Assembly (NCBI GenBank): GCA_039704465.1
Contig: JASFAU010000003.1
Span: 1,178,001 to 1,242,000, forward strand
Length of the DNA stretch: 64,000 nt
DNA from: Plasmodiophora brassicae
Lineage: Eukaryota; Endomyxa; Phytomyxea; Plasmodiophorida; Plasmodiophoridae
Reading direction: 5' to 3'
Shown here: positions 22,317 through 31,591 of the stretch, in pieces
How positions within the stretch are numbered: the stretch's first letter is position 1
How the letters are laid out: every line of letters starts with the position of its first letter
Notes under the pieces: model-generated
Database searches by the model: none
What the model was told of the DNA's origin: nothing
Seen by the model: only the letters and a program-made list of their open reading frames with translations
Made by a program: the position numbers and the translations under genes

Positions 22317-23427
22317 TCAGCAACGATCAGTGACGGGCCGGGGGGCCTCCTAGTCCTCCTGCGTCCGTTTGCGCCCACGAACCACCAGGGCATGACTCTC
22401 GCTTCCTGGACCGCACCGTCTCGTCGAATCGGGAACGACGACAGCGCCCGCACGATCTCTTTTAGGCGGTCGGTGACACGTCGAACGTGCAGACGATGTC
22501 CCCCTCGTGCTGGCCAAGGAGTGGAACGGCAGCAACTTCGGACAGGTTCTCGTCTACACCGTCCTACCCTGGTGACGATTGCTTGAGGCGACCTCACTGC
22601 CAGTAAGAACCATCCCCAGGGTTGCGAAGGTTTGGAAGAAGAGGATGACACTGTTTGGGAAGCAGGACCCGTGTACGGCCGGTAACGCAGGGTGCAGGTT
22701 GAGCTGCTCCTCGTGCCAATGTCCTGTGACGTGGGCCAACCTGGCACCACCAAGTGGCCAGCCCTTAGAGCTAGGGGTCCGATGCCTGGTGTCCGTTATC
22801 CGGGACAACCAGGGTCAACCGAAGTCGAGCGCTTAGGATCCGACTGTGGTGGCGTATTTGCCCAACCTGCGCATGCAACTTTCCGTTCCGATAGCTTCCA
22901 TTGGTACATTCCATTCAGTGGCCAGTTGCCAATTGGTGTCACGACTCAACAACGACGCGTTGACTGAATGCCGTCGGTCCCCGCTCACAAGGACTTTATT
23001 CAGGCGCCAACTGGTCATGTCGACGCCTGGCACCAGACTGAGTTCCGCGAATCTGATCCACTCCATACCCTCTTTATTGCGATGAGTCGGGCGGTGCCAA
23101 TCTGAACCTACAGACGAACCCTGCAACGCCCACACATCGCACGAACCGAGCAGCGAACCTTCGTATCTCTAATACATCCAGGTCATGGCCGGAAAGGGGT
23201 GATGTATAGACGGTGGACCGTTAACAGCTGTGGCCGCGTACGGCATTCCCTGTCGCAGCCAGAGATACCAAGAATAGCATCAACGAGTGTCGCTGAGTCA
23301 GACGTCAGGTCATGACTGGATTTCCGTGCGGCATGGCGAGAGAAAGTTGTGCGAACCGGGAGAACGATTGCAGGTCTGGAACCTGGGGACGTGGAGGGTA
23401 AACGGAACTGCCCGAGAACTGCCCGAC
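22317..23427. other. Intergenic region of 1.1 kb, no supported gene
   Basis: Open frames exist on both strands (for example 22579-22836 plus and 22554-22808 minus), but none has an ATG in a good context together with intron signals or a recognisable product. It probably contains the divergent promoters of BBS2 and the secreted protein at 23428, possibly with decayed sequence. Confidence 0.45.
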
Positions 23428-25806
23428 ATGGGGGTGGCGTTGTTCCCGTTGGCGCTCGTTTCGGTCGTCGTCGTCGTCGTCCTTGCGCCCAGCGTGGTGG
23501 CAATTAGGCCATTGTCTCGTGACGACGATCACCTATGCGATCGGTGTATGGCCCGTTTGCCAACCGATATGACGCCAGTGATCATGGCATATCTTGACAA
23601 CACCGACGTACGAAACCTGTCTCAGGTGTCGAGCAGCCTGACCCTGTCTGGTAACGCTAAGGACGCCTTGGGCATTCGGCGCCAGTGGGAGATGCTGTTC
23701 AAACCGGAAACACGTCTGGGCGACCTTATGGCGTACTTTGAGGATTCGGGGCCCATGCATGAACTGCGGAGCTATGTATCGGTGGAATGGGCGCGTGGAA
23801 ATCTCCATCGCCGGGTGCCGCTGCGACCCCAGATCTTGCTCCTTGGTCACCTGTTCTACGCTGACGATGACGTTTCTCCAGATCATTTTGAGATGATGCT
23901 TAAGACAATGGTCGTCGATTGGCGATTGGCTGACGGGTATGCTCTTGGGGTTGCTATCCGACAAACATCGAAGTGCTTCGACGACCAGCACCGAGAACGA
24001 GCTCTGAACGCCGTTCGCTTCCTTCTTGCACATCATGTCGCGTTTCTCGATATCGAAGGATTTGACGATTACGCGACGTCAGCATCTGAACGCATTGCTG
24101 AGTCTGATGGTTTCCCCGTCGAATACGACGAAACAGATGCGATAACATCCGCCCTGCTCAAATTGCTTCCTGATGCCCACCGCAACCTGGTGCGGATGGC
24201 CCTCTCTGGTCTGGCGTTCGACGATATCAGATTTCTGATTATGAGACGAGGACGGAACCGCAACTCGAACCTGGATCTACTGAACGTCATGGTGGCACAT
24301 GGTATGGAGATTGGTGACGAGAAGTTTGAGGAGGAGACGCACCTCATATTCACCGCCGTTTCGGCTCGAAATTTCCGAGCCGCCAGTTTACTCTTAACGC
24401 TGGGTTGTGGTATGGTTCTGTGGTTTTCCGATGGCGTTACTGACGACTACGACTGTGGCAACGACGAAGTGTTTACGTTCGCCGAGCAACAGATGACGTT
24501 TTCTGACGATTCCGTCGACTGCTACATCGCTCTAGCCGACCACTTCGAACTGTGGAGAGAGCGTTTAGGGCAGTCGGGTGATACCAAACCGGTCTTGTTG
24601 GAAACCTGTTTAAAGGCTCTTCGTCGACGATTCGGGGTGGGGTTTGACGAGCGTGCTTGGAAGCACCGCGTCTTTGTCGAAGCTGTGGAACTTGATATTC
24701 GTATCCCTTTTGATCGCCTACTGGCCCTTGTCGATGATGGCACTGTGATCCTCAGTGGCCCCGGTGTCTCCACGTTCACCAATTTCTACGTCTGCGACGT
24801 TGATGATCCCGTGAGCGTCTTGGATCGCCTAGCGCGAGACGCCACCGACGCCCAGGTCCATGCCGCTTTGAGTCACGTTACCGAAGACGGGTATACGATC
24901 TTCCATAAGAAATGCATGACGGGCGACATTGTCAGATGGATCCTGCGCCGTGCATCAACCTGGGACTGGGTCTGGGGAGCCCTCCAACGCATCGCTGCGC
25001 CCACCTGGCGTTCTGATGGCGGTTCCTGTATGAGGCTCTGGATTGAACGTCGGGAGCCAAGTTACGAGCTACGAATCTTAACCATCGTAGCGAACCTGGC
25101 GGATGCCAATGGGACTATGTCAGCGTACGAAACCGCGATGATGGCTTGCGCGGGCAATCCTATGGACAAAGTCAATTTCCTGTCGTGGTCCGCTTCGACT
25201 ACCTTGATCAACGGCCATCTGGAAGCACATTTCGACGTAATGAACCCTTATCATGAGGTTCTCATGTTAGCCAAGATCGGCGCCGAACCGCTCGGCCCAA
25301 TACTGAACCGGATTTCCGCTCGTAATGGCGACACCGCCCTTCAGACGTTCTTACTCGAGCGCTATGACGGATTCTCACCGATCCACTGGGCCGTCATGAT
25401 GGACCTTCCAGCTGTGGAGGCTGCTATGGAGCAAGCGGAGCGCCTGGGCGTTCTAAGTGAGGTTGTCGTACACCGAGACTCTCCTGTTGGCTGGACGATC
25501 TTGCATATGGCTGCGACTTCTATTGTAATGCATTTTCCAGTGCCCGGCCGATTCAGACACATGTCTCAGCCATCGTATCTGCGCCATTTCGAACAGATGG
25601 AGACGCTGTCGCAGATGGTCTTCTCCCTGCGCGCCAGACTGGCGTCATTGGATGACTTTTGCCAGCTGATGGACGCACGTGACTATCTCGGCAACCGCAC
25701 GTTCCTAGGCATGCTGCCGGAAGTCCTCCAGCGCTTCGGCGTCATCGCCGCCATCGCCGCGTTCATCCGACGACAGTGCAACAATATCAGACGTCGTTTG
25801 GCTTGA
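23428..25806 (+). CDS. Large intronless secreted protein with F-box-like and ankyrin-like segments (about 792 aa)
   Basis: The ATG at 23428 opens with a strong signal peptide (MGVALFPLALVSVVVVVVLA). Just after it, LPTDMTPVIMAYLDNTDVRN resembles an F-box start (LPxDxxxxIxxYLxxxDxxxL). The long helical remainder includes at least two ankyrin-like units near the C-terminus (DGFSPIHWAVMMDLPAVEAA and GWTILHMAATSIV). It is a single 2.4-kb exon, which contrasts with the multi-exon genes around it. The F-box plus ankyrin-like layout recalls repeat proteins of giant viruses and of intracellular parasites, but the family is not identified. If secretion is real it could be a surface or effector protein. 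The intact frame makes a recent decay product unlikely. Confidence 0.7.
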   Translation: MGVALFPLALVSVVVVVVLAPSVVAIRPLSRDDDHLCDRCMARLPTDMTPVIMAYLDNTDVRNLSQVSSSLTLSGNAKDALGIRRQWEMLFKPETRLGDLMAYFEDSGPMHELRSYVSVEWARGNLHRRVPLRPQILLLGHLFYADDDVSPDHFEMMLKTMVVDWRLADGYALGVAIRQTSKCFDDQHRERALNAVRFLLAHHVAFLDIEGFDDYATSASERIAESDGFPVEYDETDAITSALLKLLPDAHRNLVRMALSGLAFDDIRFLIMRRGRNRNSNLDLLNVMVAHGMEIGDEKFEEETHLIFTAVSARNFRAASLLLTLGCGMVLWFSDGVTDDYDCGNDEVFTFAEQQMTFSDDSVDCYIALADHFELWRERLGQSGDTKPVLLETCLKALRRRFGVGFDERAWKHRVFVEAVELDIRIPFDRLLALVDDGTVILSGPGVSTFTNFYVCDVDDPVSVLDRLARDATDAQVHAALSHVTEDGYTIFHKKCMTGDIVRWILRRASTWDWVWGALQRIAAPTWRSDGGSCMRLWIERREPSYELRILTIVANLADANGTMSAYETAMMACAGNPMDKVNFLSWSASTTLINGHLEAHFDVMNPYHEVLMLAKIGAEPLGPILNRISARNGDTALQTFLLERYDGFSPIHWAVMMDLPAVEAAMEQAERLGVLSEVVVHRDSPVGWTILHMAATSIVMHFPVPGRFRHMSQPSYLRHFEQMETLSQMVFSLRARLASLDDFCQLMDARDYLGNRTFLGMLPEVLQRFGVIAAIAAFIRRQCNNIRRRLA

Positions 25807-25904
25807 CATCACGTTCAGGAATTCGGACGAATACAGTATTGAGCACATTCGAACAGTCGATGTCGTCCTGTTGGATGACGTGGTAGCAACGGTTTTTGTA
25901 TACA

Positions 25905-26264
25905 TAATTCGCGGGAAACGACGTTACGTGCGAAGAACCGCACCCGTGCCTGGTCAGTGCGCGAACACCCCTGCAGGCCGGGTATTTCGAGACATTCGCG
26001 CATCAAGGCAATGTTTCCAACGCGTGACAGCACAACGTAAGGCATACCGTGCCCGAATACTGGTGTTGGCAGGTATACTCTGACGCGCCCTGCCATTGTC
26101 TGCCCCTGCGCGGTCGACATGGCGGTTACTGCGAAGCCGAGTCGGGTTGGAAACTGCTTGGTCGTGGACTTGATTGCCGGTCGCGATTCGTCGTTGTGTG
26201 CGAACGTGATGCGGGGTGTTATCCGTATATGGACCTGTGGCGATGCCAACGTGGAGTAGGGTGC
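25905..26264 (-). pseudogene. Helitron/PIF1-type helicase C-terminal relic
   Basis: A minus-strand frame contains FAVTAMSTAQGQTM ... VYLPTPVFGHGMPYVVLSR ... ARNVVSREL. This matches the end of Helitron-encoded PIF1-like helicases (typically MTINKAQGQT, YLPxPVFSHGQLYVALSR, and a final NVVYxEVL). The upstream helicase motifs and the Rep domain are absent, and the frame is not preceded by a plausible gene start. It is therefore a truncated transposon fragment. A cellular PIF1 gene is less likely because of the truncation and the terminal NVV motif. Confidence 0.7.
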
Positions 26265-26662
26265 CGTTGCTGCCCCTGCAGGATGACCCGTGAATACTGT
26301 GTAATGTTGCGTCGCGCGATCTCGATAATCGCGAGATCGGACACGTACCGAAACGGAATACGGTTGCACTGTCTGTACGGGGGCGAGTCCCTTTCACCCA
26401 TAACTTCATGTGCAATGCACACTGCGCAAAGGTGTCACCGGTGGGTTCCTGAATCTGGTCTGTCCGTTGCTAAATCTGGAAACCAGCCAAATCTGAACTG
26501 GCGGCCGCTAATCCTGGGACACCGTTGCAACACTGGCATCCGAGTCGTCTCATTTGACTAAATTGACTCAGCTACTACGGCAACTACCTTTGGCGGCACC
26601 ACCCTCTACGAATCCACCGCTGCAGATCGGAATCACCAACAATCGAAACCAAGTAACGGACG

Positions 26663-28156
26663 ATGACGAACACAAGCCCATTGTTGCGGATCGGCGGCAT
26701 TATGGTCCTCATGGGCATGGCAATGTCCGCTGGTCAGACGGATGAAGACAGCCCGTACAAGGACCTGTTGGACGTCGGCAACGTGCCTTCGAGGTTTGCG
26801 TCCGGTGTCAAGCTTTTCCAGCCTCCGATTGGGTTAACCAGCCTGAACGATCGCCGGAACACGTTCGGGACCTGCATGGGCCTGCCAGCGTCGTCGTCTA
26901 GCCTGCTAGATGCATATGCGGATACGGGCATGATCGAGAGCATCCTTGATACGAACGACAACCAAGACGTCAAACAGTGGTCCGCAGACCAAGAAGACGA
27001 CAGGCGCCGCCTTAAACTGCAACCTTCATCGTCTACGTCCTGGCCCAGAACACGACCGACGGCATCCAAACCAACCCCCGAGCAGCCCAAGCGAGAGAAC
27101 GGAGAGGACATGGGACCCTACGAGGCGCTCGCGAAGGCGACGTTTGGTAGTCTGACGGACGCTTGGATGAGGAAGATGGACAACGATCTCGCTCGAAAGG
27201 AGGCGAAGTCCCGCGAGGAAATCGCACTGTTAAGGGCCGAATGCGAGAAGGAGCAGAAGGAACTTGACCGATGGTACCAGGAAAGTATGAGGGCCATCAA
27301 GGGGGATGCCCACGACCTACCCGACCGAACGACGCCGTCATCGACCTATCGCTATAGCCCCCCACAGGTATTCATGCCATCGCAGGCATCATCGACGGCA
27401 AGCGAGTCGTCTGCTGCGTCGGCACGGTCGACACTCAGCACGCCTTCCTCTTTGTCCCCTAATGCCCACAACCTACCCGACCGGACGACCTTGTCATGGA
27501 CCTCTTGCCCACCGCCATTATTGTCGTCGTCGTTGCACGCATCGTCGACGGTGAGCGAGTCGCCTGTCACGTCGACACGGTCGACACTCAGCACACCGTC
27601 CTCTCTGTCGACGCCATTGACGCCTAGCACGCCTTCCTATCTGTCAACATCGGCGCTGAACACACCACTCAGCGATCGCCCGTCGGCCATCTCTTCCCAT
27701 CGTTTGCCATTGCTGTCGAGTGCCGACGCAGTGTCCCATGTTCCGAACAACGAGTCGTACCCAGTGCTGAAAGCGGCGACTGTTGCTGCGGTCCCACTTG
27801 CCCTGGCGGCCGGCATCATCTGGCATAGATGGTCCAAGCGGACGCCGACGCCTGTGATTGACGCGGCGTCCACATCGACAGCGTTGGCGAAGCGCGTGCT
27901 GAGCCTGGGAGGCGCCGCCGCCCTCGTCGCAGGCCTCGCCATGTCGAAGCCGGGTCCAACGCAGTACAAGAAGACCAAGGCGCCGTTGCACGTTGCTCAA
28001 GCCCCGTCTGATGATAGCTCGCACTACACCACGACGTCGAGTGACGACGACTATCGTCATCCCGGCAACACAACTCGTACGTCGTCAGCACCGTCGTTGC
28101 AGGCGGTGACATTCGCAGGCGCGTTCGCGACGATCATCGCTCTGGTCGCCGCGTGA
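26663..28156 (+). CDS. Ser/Thr-rich secreted or membrane protein with an internal duplication (about 497 aa)
   Basis: An intronless frame. The N-terminus has a short hydrophobic segment (IMVLMGMAMSAGQT) that may be a signal peptide. A helical acidic middle (about 155-215) is followed by a low-complexity Ser/Thr/Pro region containing a tandem duplication of about 50 residues (DAHDLPDRTT... and NAHNLPDRTT..., each ending STLSTPSSLS). The C-terminal half has two or three hydrophobic helices (TVAAVPLALAAGIIW, AAALVAGLAM, VTFAGAFATIIALVAA), the last ending at the C-terminus. Not assigned to a family. Its style resembles the orphan at 687-2188. Confidence 0.65.
   Translation: MTNTSPLLRIGGIMVLMGMAMSAGQTDEDSPYKDLLDVGNVPSRFASGVKLFQPPIGLTSLNDRRNTFGTCMGLPASSSSLLDAYADTGMIESILDTNDNQDVKQWSADQEDDRRRLKLQPSSSTSWPRTRPTASKPTPEQPKRENGEDMGPYEALAKATFGSLTDAWMRKMDNDLARKEAKSREEIALLRAECEKEQKELDRWYQESMRAIKGDAHDLPDRTTPSSTYRYSPPQVFMPSQASSTASESSAASARSTLSTPSSLSPNAHNLPDRTTLSWTSCPPPLLSSSLHASSTVSESPVTSTRSTLSTPSSLSTPLTPSTPSYLSTSALNTPLSDRPSAISSHRLPLLSSADAVSHVPNNESYPVLKAATVAAVPLALAAGIIWHRWSKRTPTPVIDAASTSTALAKRVLSLGGAAALVAGLAMSKPGPTQYKKTKAPLHVAQAPSDDSSHYTTTSSDDDYRHPGNTTRTSSAPSLQAVTFAGAFATIIALVAA
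27307..27606 (+). repeat. In-frame tandem duplication, unit about 150 bp, inside the Ser/Thr-rich gene
   Basis: The segments from about 27307 and about 27463 both encode a unit starting with (D/N)AH(D/N)LPDRTT and ending with RSTLSTPSSLS. They are diverged but clearly homologous at DNA and protein level. Confidence 0.75.
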
Positions 28157-28201
28157 ACTGATACACCAACCTGCGAATACAACTGTGTACTTACCGCACA
28201 C

Positions 28202-29379
28202 CTACATGACGCTGAATTCGATGGTCCTGGTGGTGGCCGGCAGGACGACCTGGCGGATGGCTTCCCTGATGGCGAACTGGACGTTGCCGGTGCGGGTGGC
28301 CGTTACCATCTGGACATGAACAGCCCGGAACATCTTCGTGGCGACCTGGGCCTCCCTGCTAATGGCCAAGAACCGCTTCTGAATATGCATGACCACCGGT
28401 ACCGTTTCGTTGCTATCGTGGAAGGTCGGGTCGTAGTCCGCATAGGGTTCCCGCCTCAGCTTGTCCTCCAGCAGGTCGACCTTGTTCAGGAGCAGGACCA
28501 CGGGGACGTGCGCCATCGTCCGCGCCATGCACACGTCCCGGAACATGGACAGCGACGATTCCAGGCCGCTCGGGGCGCCGCACCCGATCCGGTCGTACTC
28601 GTGAACGGCGCAGACGAAGAAGACGAACCGACGATCGCGGTCCATCATCGTGAGCCACTTCAGATGCGATGACCGCTGGTTTACGTCAACAGCACGTATG
28701 CCACCTGAACAGTGCTGATGTCAGATTCATACAGGACAGGGCGTTTGCGGCCGTTCCGACATGAGTCGCAGTTGAGGTCGGCTTCCTGGATGTCGAGCGA
28801 TGGGATCTGGGCGTGCACGATGTCGTCGTCGGTGACGACGTAGTCGGGATCCGCGATGCGGGCGACTTTGGAGATGAAGATCCACTCGGATTCCCCATTG
28901 GGGCCGGATTCCGACCACTGGCGGATGCGTGTGTCGGCCCAGATCGAGTCGACGGCGCTGACGAACGCCATCGACATGATGTCGTCGTCGGCGTCCCCGG
29001 CCACGTAGCTCATCAGGAACTGGACCTGTCTGTTAAGGTCGTCGTCCAGGACCCTCGGCGACTGCAACCGCCAGGCGCGTCGTGCTCGCGCGCGAACCAC
29101 TTCAACGACCCAGGCGCGAAGTTCACGAAGCAGGACCCGTCTGTCAACGTGGTCGAACTTGTTGCCGAATTGCAGGACGGCCTGTCGGAACACGGTCGTC
29201 TTCCCGGCGCGGTCCTGCCCGAGGATAAGGATGAGGTCGCGTGGACGCGACAGGACCCCGGGCGGGACGTCGAGACGGGACCCGGCGGGAGACGACACGC
29301 GGATCTTGATCGATCGGGAGTGCACGCGGTCGTTCTGCTCCCCGACGCGCCTGCTCCATCCACAGCAGACGTTGCCCAT
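28202..29379 (-). CDS. Divergent heterotrimeric G-protein alpha-like protein lacking switch motifs (about 376 aa)
   Basis: Two exons (intron 28658-28704, 47 nt). It starts MGNVCC, a typical N-myristoylation and palmitoylation site, and keeps an altered P-loop (GQDRAGKTT), the guanine-specificity motif LLLNKVDLLEDKL and the TCAT-like box TATRTGNVQF before the C-terminal helix. The switch I Arg/Thr (R-x-x-T in canonical G-alpha) is replaced by AQIPSLDIQE, and the switch II DVGGQR is missing: the frame reads YESDISTVQW, where the Trp aligns with the Trp after switch II. It also ends without the usual Cys-Gly-Leu. Such a protein should be unable to hydrolyse GTP normally. It may be a pseudo-GTPase. 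Loss of switch II could also reflect a mis-set intron, but the raw DNA shows no DVGGQ coding nearby. Confidence 0.8.
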
Positions 29380-29484
29380 GCAGGAGCCACTACATCGACT
29401 GTCGCCCGTGTACGATCTTGGTCGGTCACGTGCACAGATCGCAGGGGGGCGCGGTATCAGTGGATATCGGGAGCATCGCCGCTG

Positions 29485-30708
29485 CTAAAACAACGATTTA
29501 TGCTGGAGCAGTTGTGAGAGGTCCAGCAGCCACTGTGCAGCGATATCGGGTGTAGGCGCTTCCAGCGTCAACGTTCGGGACACGAAGTCGACTCGGAAGA
29601 GGGCGCGATTGGACCCAGGGCACAACCCCGCTGACAGCAGCGTCGACACGGGTGACTGGCCGACCAGGGCGCTGGCGTCCGGTTGCCACCACTCGAGGCA
29701 CCCCGACGATGGATTGAGGCGAACGAACCGATGCCGGGGCGTGCTGGCCCCCTTTCCGTGCTTCATGAGCACTTCGCCTTTGATCAGGCGACCCTTCGCC
29801 TCCAGCCACGCCATCTCCGCCTTGTGTGCAGCGAAGACGTCAAGGAAACCAGACGTCAACGTGGCTGATGACGCCGGCGTTGTGGTAGTCGTCGATGCCG
29901 CGGCTGCTTCTTTGGGCGTCGGCATTGTCTTGCTCCCAATAGAAAGTGACCGTTGCGGTAGCGCGATATCCAATTCGTCGTCTTCTGACGCCGGGGTTGC
30001 AACTGGGTCTTTGCGTGCCGGCATTGTCCTGCTCGCGACGGAACGTGGCCGCTGCGAAACCGTCTCCAGTGCACCTGACGCCCCGCAATGACTCTGACTA
30101 GCCGACGCGTCATGTCTGACGTCGGTTTCAGAAGCAACCGCTTCCTGTTGTTGCGTAGACGGGGGCAGCCGAAGGATTTCCCCGAGGATCAGGCACGCGA
30201 GGAAGACGCCTCCCGTAGCCGCTGATGCGGCTAGAATGATACGACACACCAACGTCGAAAAGCAGCGGATCGTAGAAGTCGCGATATAGTCAGCGCACAG
30301 AACCATGATCGCCAGCAGAATCGGCACACGATCGTGATGGCCGGGGACCGGCGTCGACGACAACTGGAAAGCAACGTGCCCGAACAAGACGGTGTCGGCA
30401 ACGAACGTCGTCATGCCTGGGCTGCACAGCACGGCGACGACGAACGCGGACCCCATGCCGACGCCAAGGGCGGCGGCTTCCACGAACGAGAACACGGATC
30501 GGCCGAGCGCCGTGCGGATGACGCCGCCGGACAGCGCGACGACGACGACGTGCGCGATCGGCACGCCGACCAGCAGGTCCAGGACGGCCAGCACGGCCCA
30601 GAGCCAGGCGGCGCCGACCGACGCCTCCCGCGGCGACATGTGTCCGCCGGCACCGACCGACGCCATCCCGCAATGAACTGCACCGCCCGGCCCCACGGTC
30701 CCACCCAT
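29485..30708 (-). CDS. Multi-pass membrane protein with a C-terminal PH domain (about 407 aa)
   Basis: An intronless frame. The N-terminal half has about four hydrophobic helices (about 32-60, 65-95, 100-125, 150-185). A Ser/Thr/Ala-rich linker with two similar segments (SVASRTMPARKDP and SIGSKTMPTPKEA) leads to a PH-like domain at about 300-402: LIKGEVLMKHGKGASTPRHR, then a beta-rich core and the final amphipathic helix AAQWLLDLSQLL with its invariant Trp. A PH domain in a multi-pass protein would tether it to a phosphoinositide membrane or form a contact site. It is divergent from the coiled-coil gene at 30901, about 190 bp away. The family is not known to me. Confidence 0.7.
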   Translation of the reverse strand: MGGTVGPGGAVHCGMASVGAGGHMSPREASVGAAWLWAVLAVLDLLVGVPIAHVVVVALSGGVIRTALGRSVFSFVEAAALGVGMGSAFVVAVLCSPGMTTFVADTVLFGHVAFQLSSTPVPGHHDRVPILLAIMVLCADYIATSTIRCFSTLVCRIILAASAATGGVFLACLILGEILRLPPSTQQQEAVASETDVRHDASASQSHCGASGALETVSQRPRSVASRTMPARKDPVATPASEDDELDIALPQRSLSIGSKTMPTPKEAAAASTTTTTPASSATLTSGFLDVFAAHKAEMAWLEAKGRLIKGEVLMKHGKGASTPRHRFVRLNPSSGCLEWWQPDASALVGQSPVSTLLSAGLCPGSNRALFRVDFVSRTLTLEAPTPDIAAQWLLDLSQLLQHKSLF

Positions 30709-30900
30709 GGGGCAGGTCTGCTGCAGTCACGACTCACGCGTCCCGCTCAGTGTGGGCTCGCGACCAAAACGTGTCTCTTAAAGCCAGTGGCAATCGTCAG
30801 CTGACGTTTTGTTCGGCGTTGGTTGGTGGCCGTCGATGGGCGCGTCGTCGTGGCGCTCGGGGCCGCTGTGACAGGATTGACCACCGCACGTCGTACACGG

Positions 30901-31494
30901 ATGGGGGCGCGGAGCGACCGCGACCGCGGCGGGCGCATTGCGCGGCCCGGGACGATGGCGACGTCGACCGCGGCGGTCAGGGCGAGGCCGGCCGCGTCGC
31001 ACGCTAGGCGTTCGGCCGAGTTCGCGCGGCGCGCCTCCATGCACAGCGCAAAGTCGAGCAAGGTTGTCGTCGCTGCCGTGCATGCCGACCCCGATGCCGA
31101 CGAAGGGCGGGATCCCGGGGCCGCCGCCTGCGCCAAACCCGATACTCCAGTCGCTGATGGCGACATCACGTCGCATTGGAAACAAAGGGCTGTCGATGCG
31201 GAACAGAAGTTGAACGACGCACAGGAGAGATTCGCCCACATGGAACAGCAGCTCCAACAGCTTCGACAAGAACTGGCCGACGCTGAGCGAACGTACTCGG
31301 ACGTCCTTCGGCGGTGCGCTGAGGAGAGTCGGGCAGCCGTCGCCCAGCTGAACGCCCGGCTCCACGACGCGCACCGGTCGGCGGCCGGGTCTCGATCCCG
31401 AACGGCCATGGTCGTCGCCGGCCAGTTCATCGTCATTGTTGGCCTGATCGCCATGTGGTTCCTGCCGGGTCTGGTGCGCCTGGCACCCAGCTGA
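30901..31494 (+). CDS. Tail-anchored coiled-coil protein (about 197 aa)
   Basis: The start is the ATG at 30901, the first in frame. The protein has a basic, Arg-rich N-terminus, a central coiled coil of about 75 residues (WKQRAVDAEQKLNDAQERF ... LADAERTYSDVLRR) and a single hydrophobic helix very near the C-terminus (AMVVAGQFIVIVGLIAMWF) followed by about nine residues. That is the layout of tail-anchored proteins inserted by the GET pathway, such as SNARE-like or tethering proteins, although no SNARE central Gln/Arg layer was verified. Confidence 0.65.
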   Translation: MGARSDRDRGGRIARPGTMATSTAAVRARPAASHARRSAEFARRASMHSAKSSKVVVAAVHADPDADEGRDPGAAACAKPDTPVADGDITSHWKQRAVDAEQKLNDAQERFAHMEQQLQQLRQELADAERTYSDVLRRCAEESRAAVAQLNARLHDAHRSAAGSRSRTAMVVAGQFIVIVGLIAMWFLPGLVRLAPS

Positions 31495-31554
31495 CCCGCG
31501 CACCTCGATTGTTTAGACCTACACGACCAGCTCCTGATTCTGTGACTGCATTGT

Positions 31555-31579
31555 GTGTCTGTGTGTGTGTGTGTGTGCA
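31555..31579. repeat. GT microsatellite in the leader of the calpain-III-like gene
   Basis: A (GT)n tract lies about 15 bp upstream of the start codon at 31592. Confidence 0.85.
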
Positions 31580-31591
31580 TCGGCGCGCGCC

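Noticed and set aside
22350..22836. Overlapping open frames upstream of BBS2, including one ending in a plausible-looking peptide (LVLAKEWNGSNFGQVLVYT)
   Set aside because: No ATG or splice acceptor could be found that puts this frame into a gene; a stop codon precedes it closely.
26318..26339. Hairpin CGATCTCG-loop-CGAGATCG as a possible Helitron 3' end
   Set aside because: It lies upstream of the helicase fragment relative to its reading direction, not at its 3' side, and no CTRR terminus follows.
23428..28156. Integrated giant-virus segment
   Set aside because: Intronless F-box/ankyrin-like and orphan genes are suggestive, but no viral hallmark gene (capsid, packaging ATPase, VLTF3, D5 helicase) is present and the flanks are ordinary host genes.
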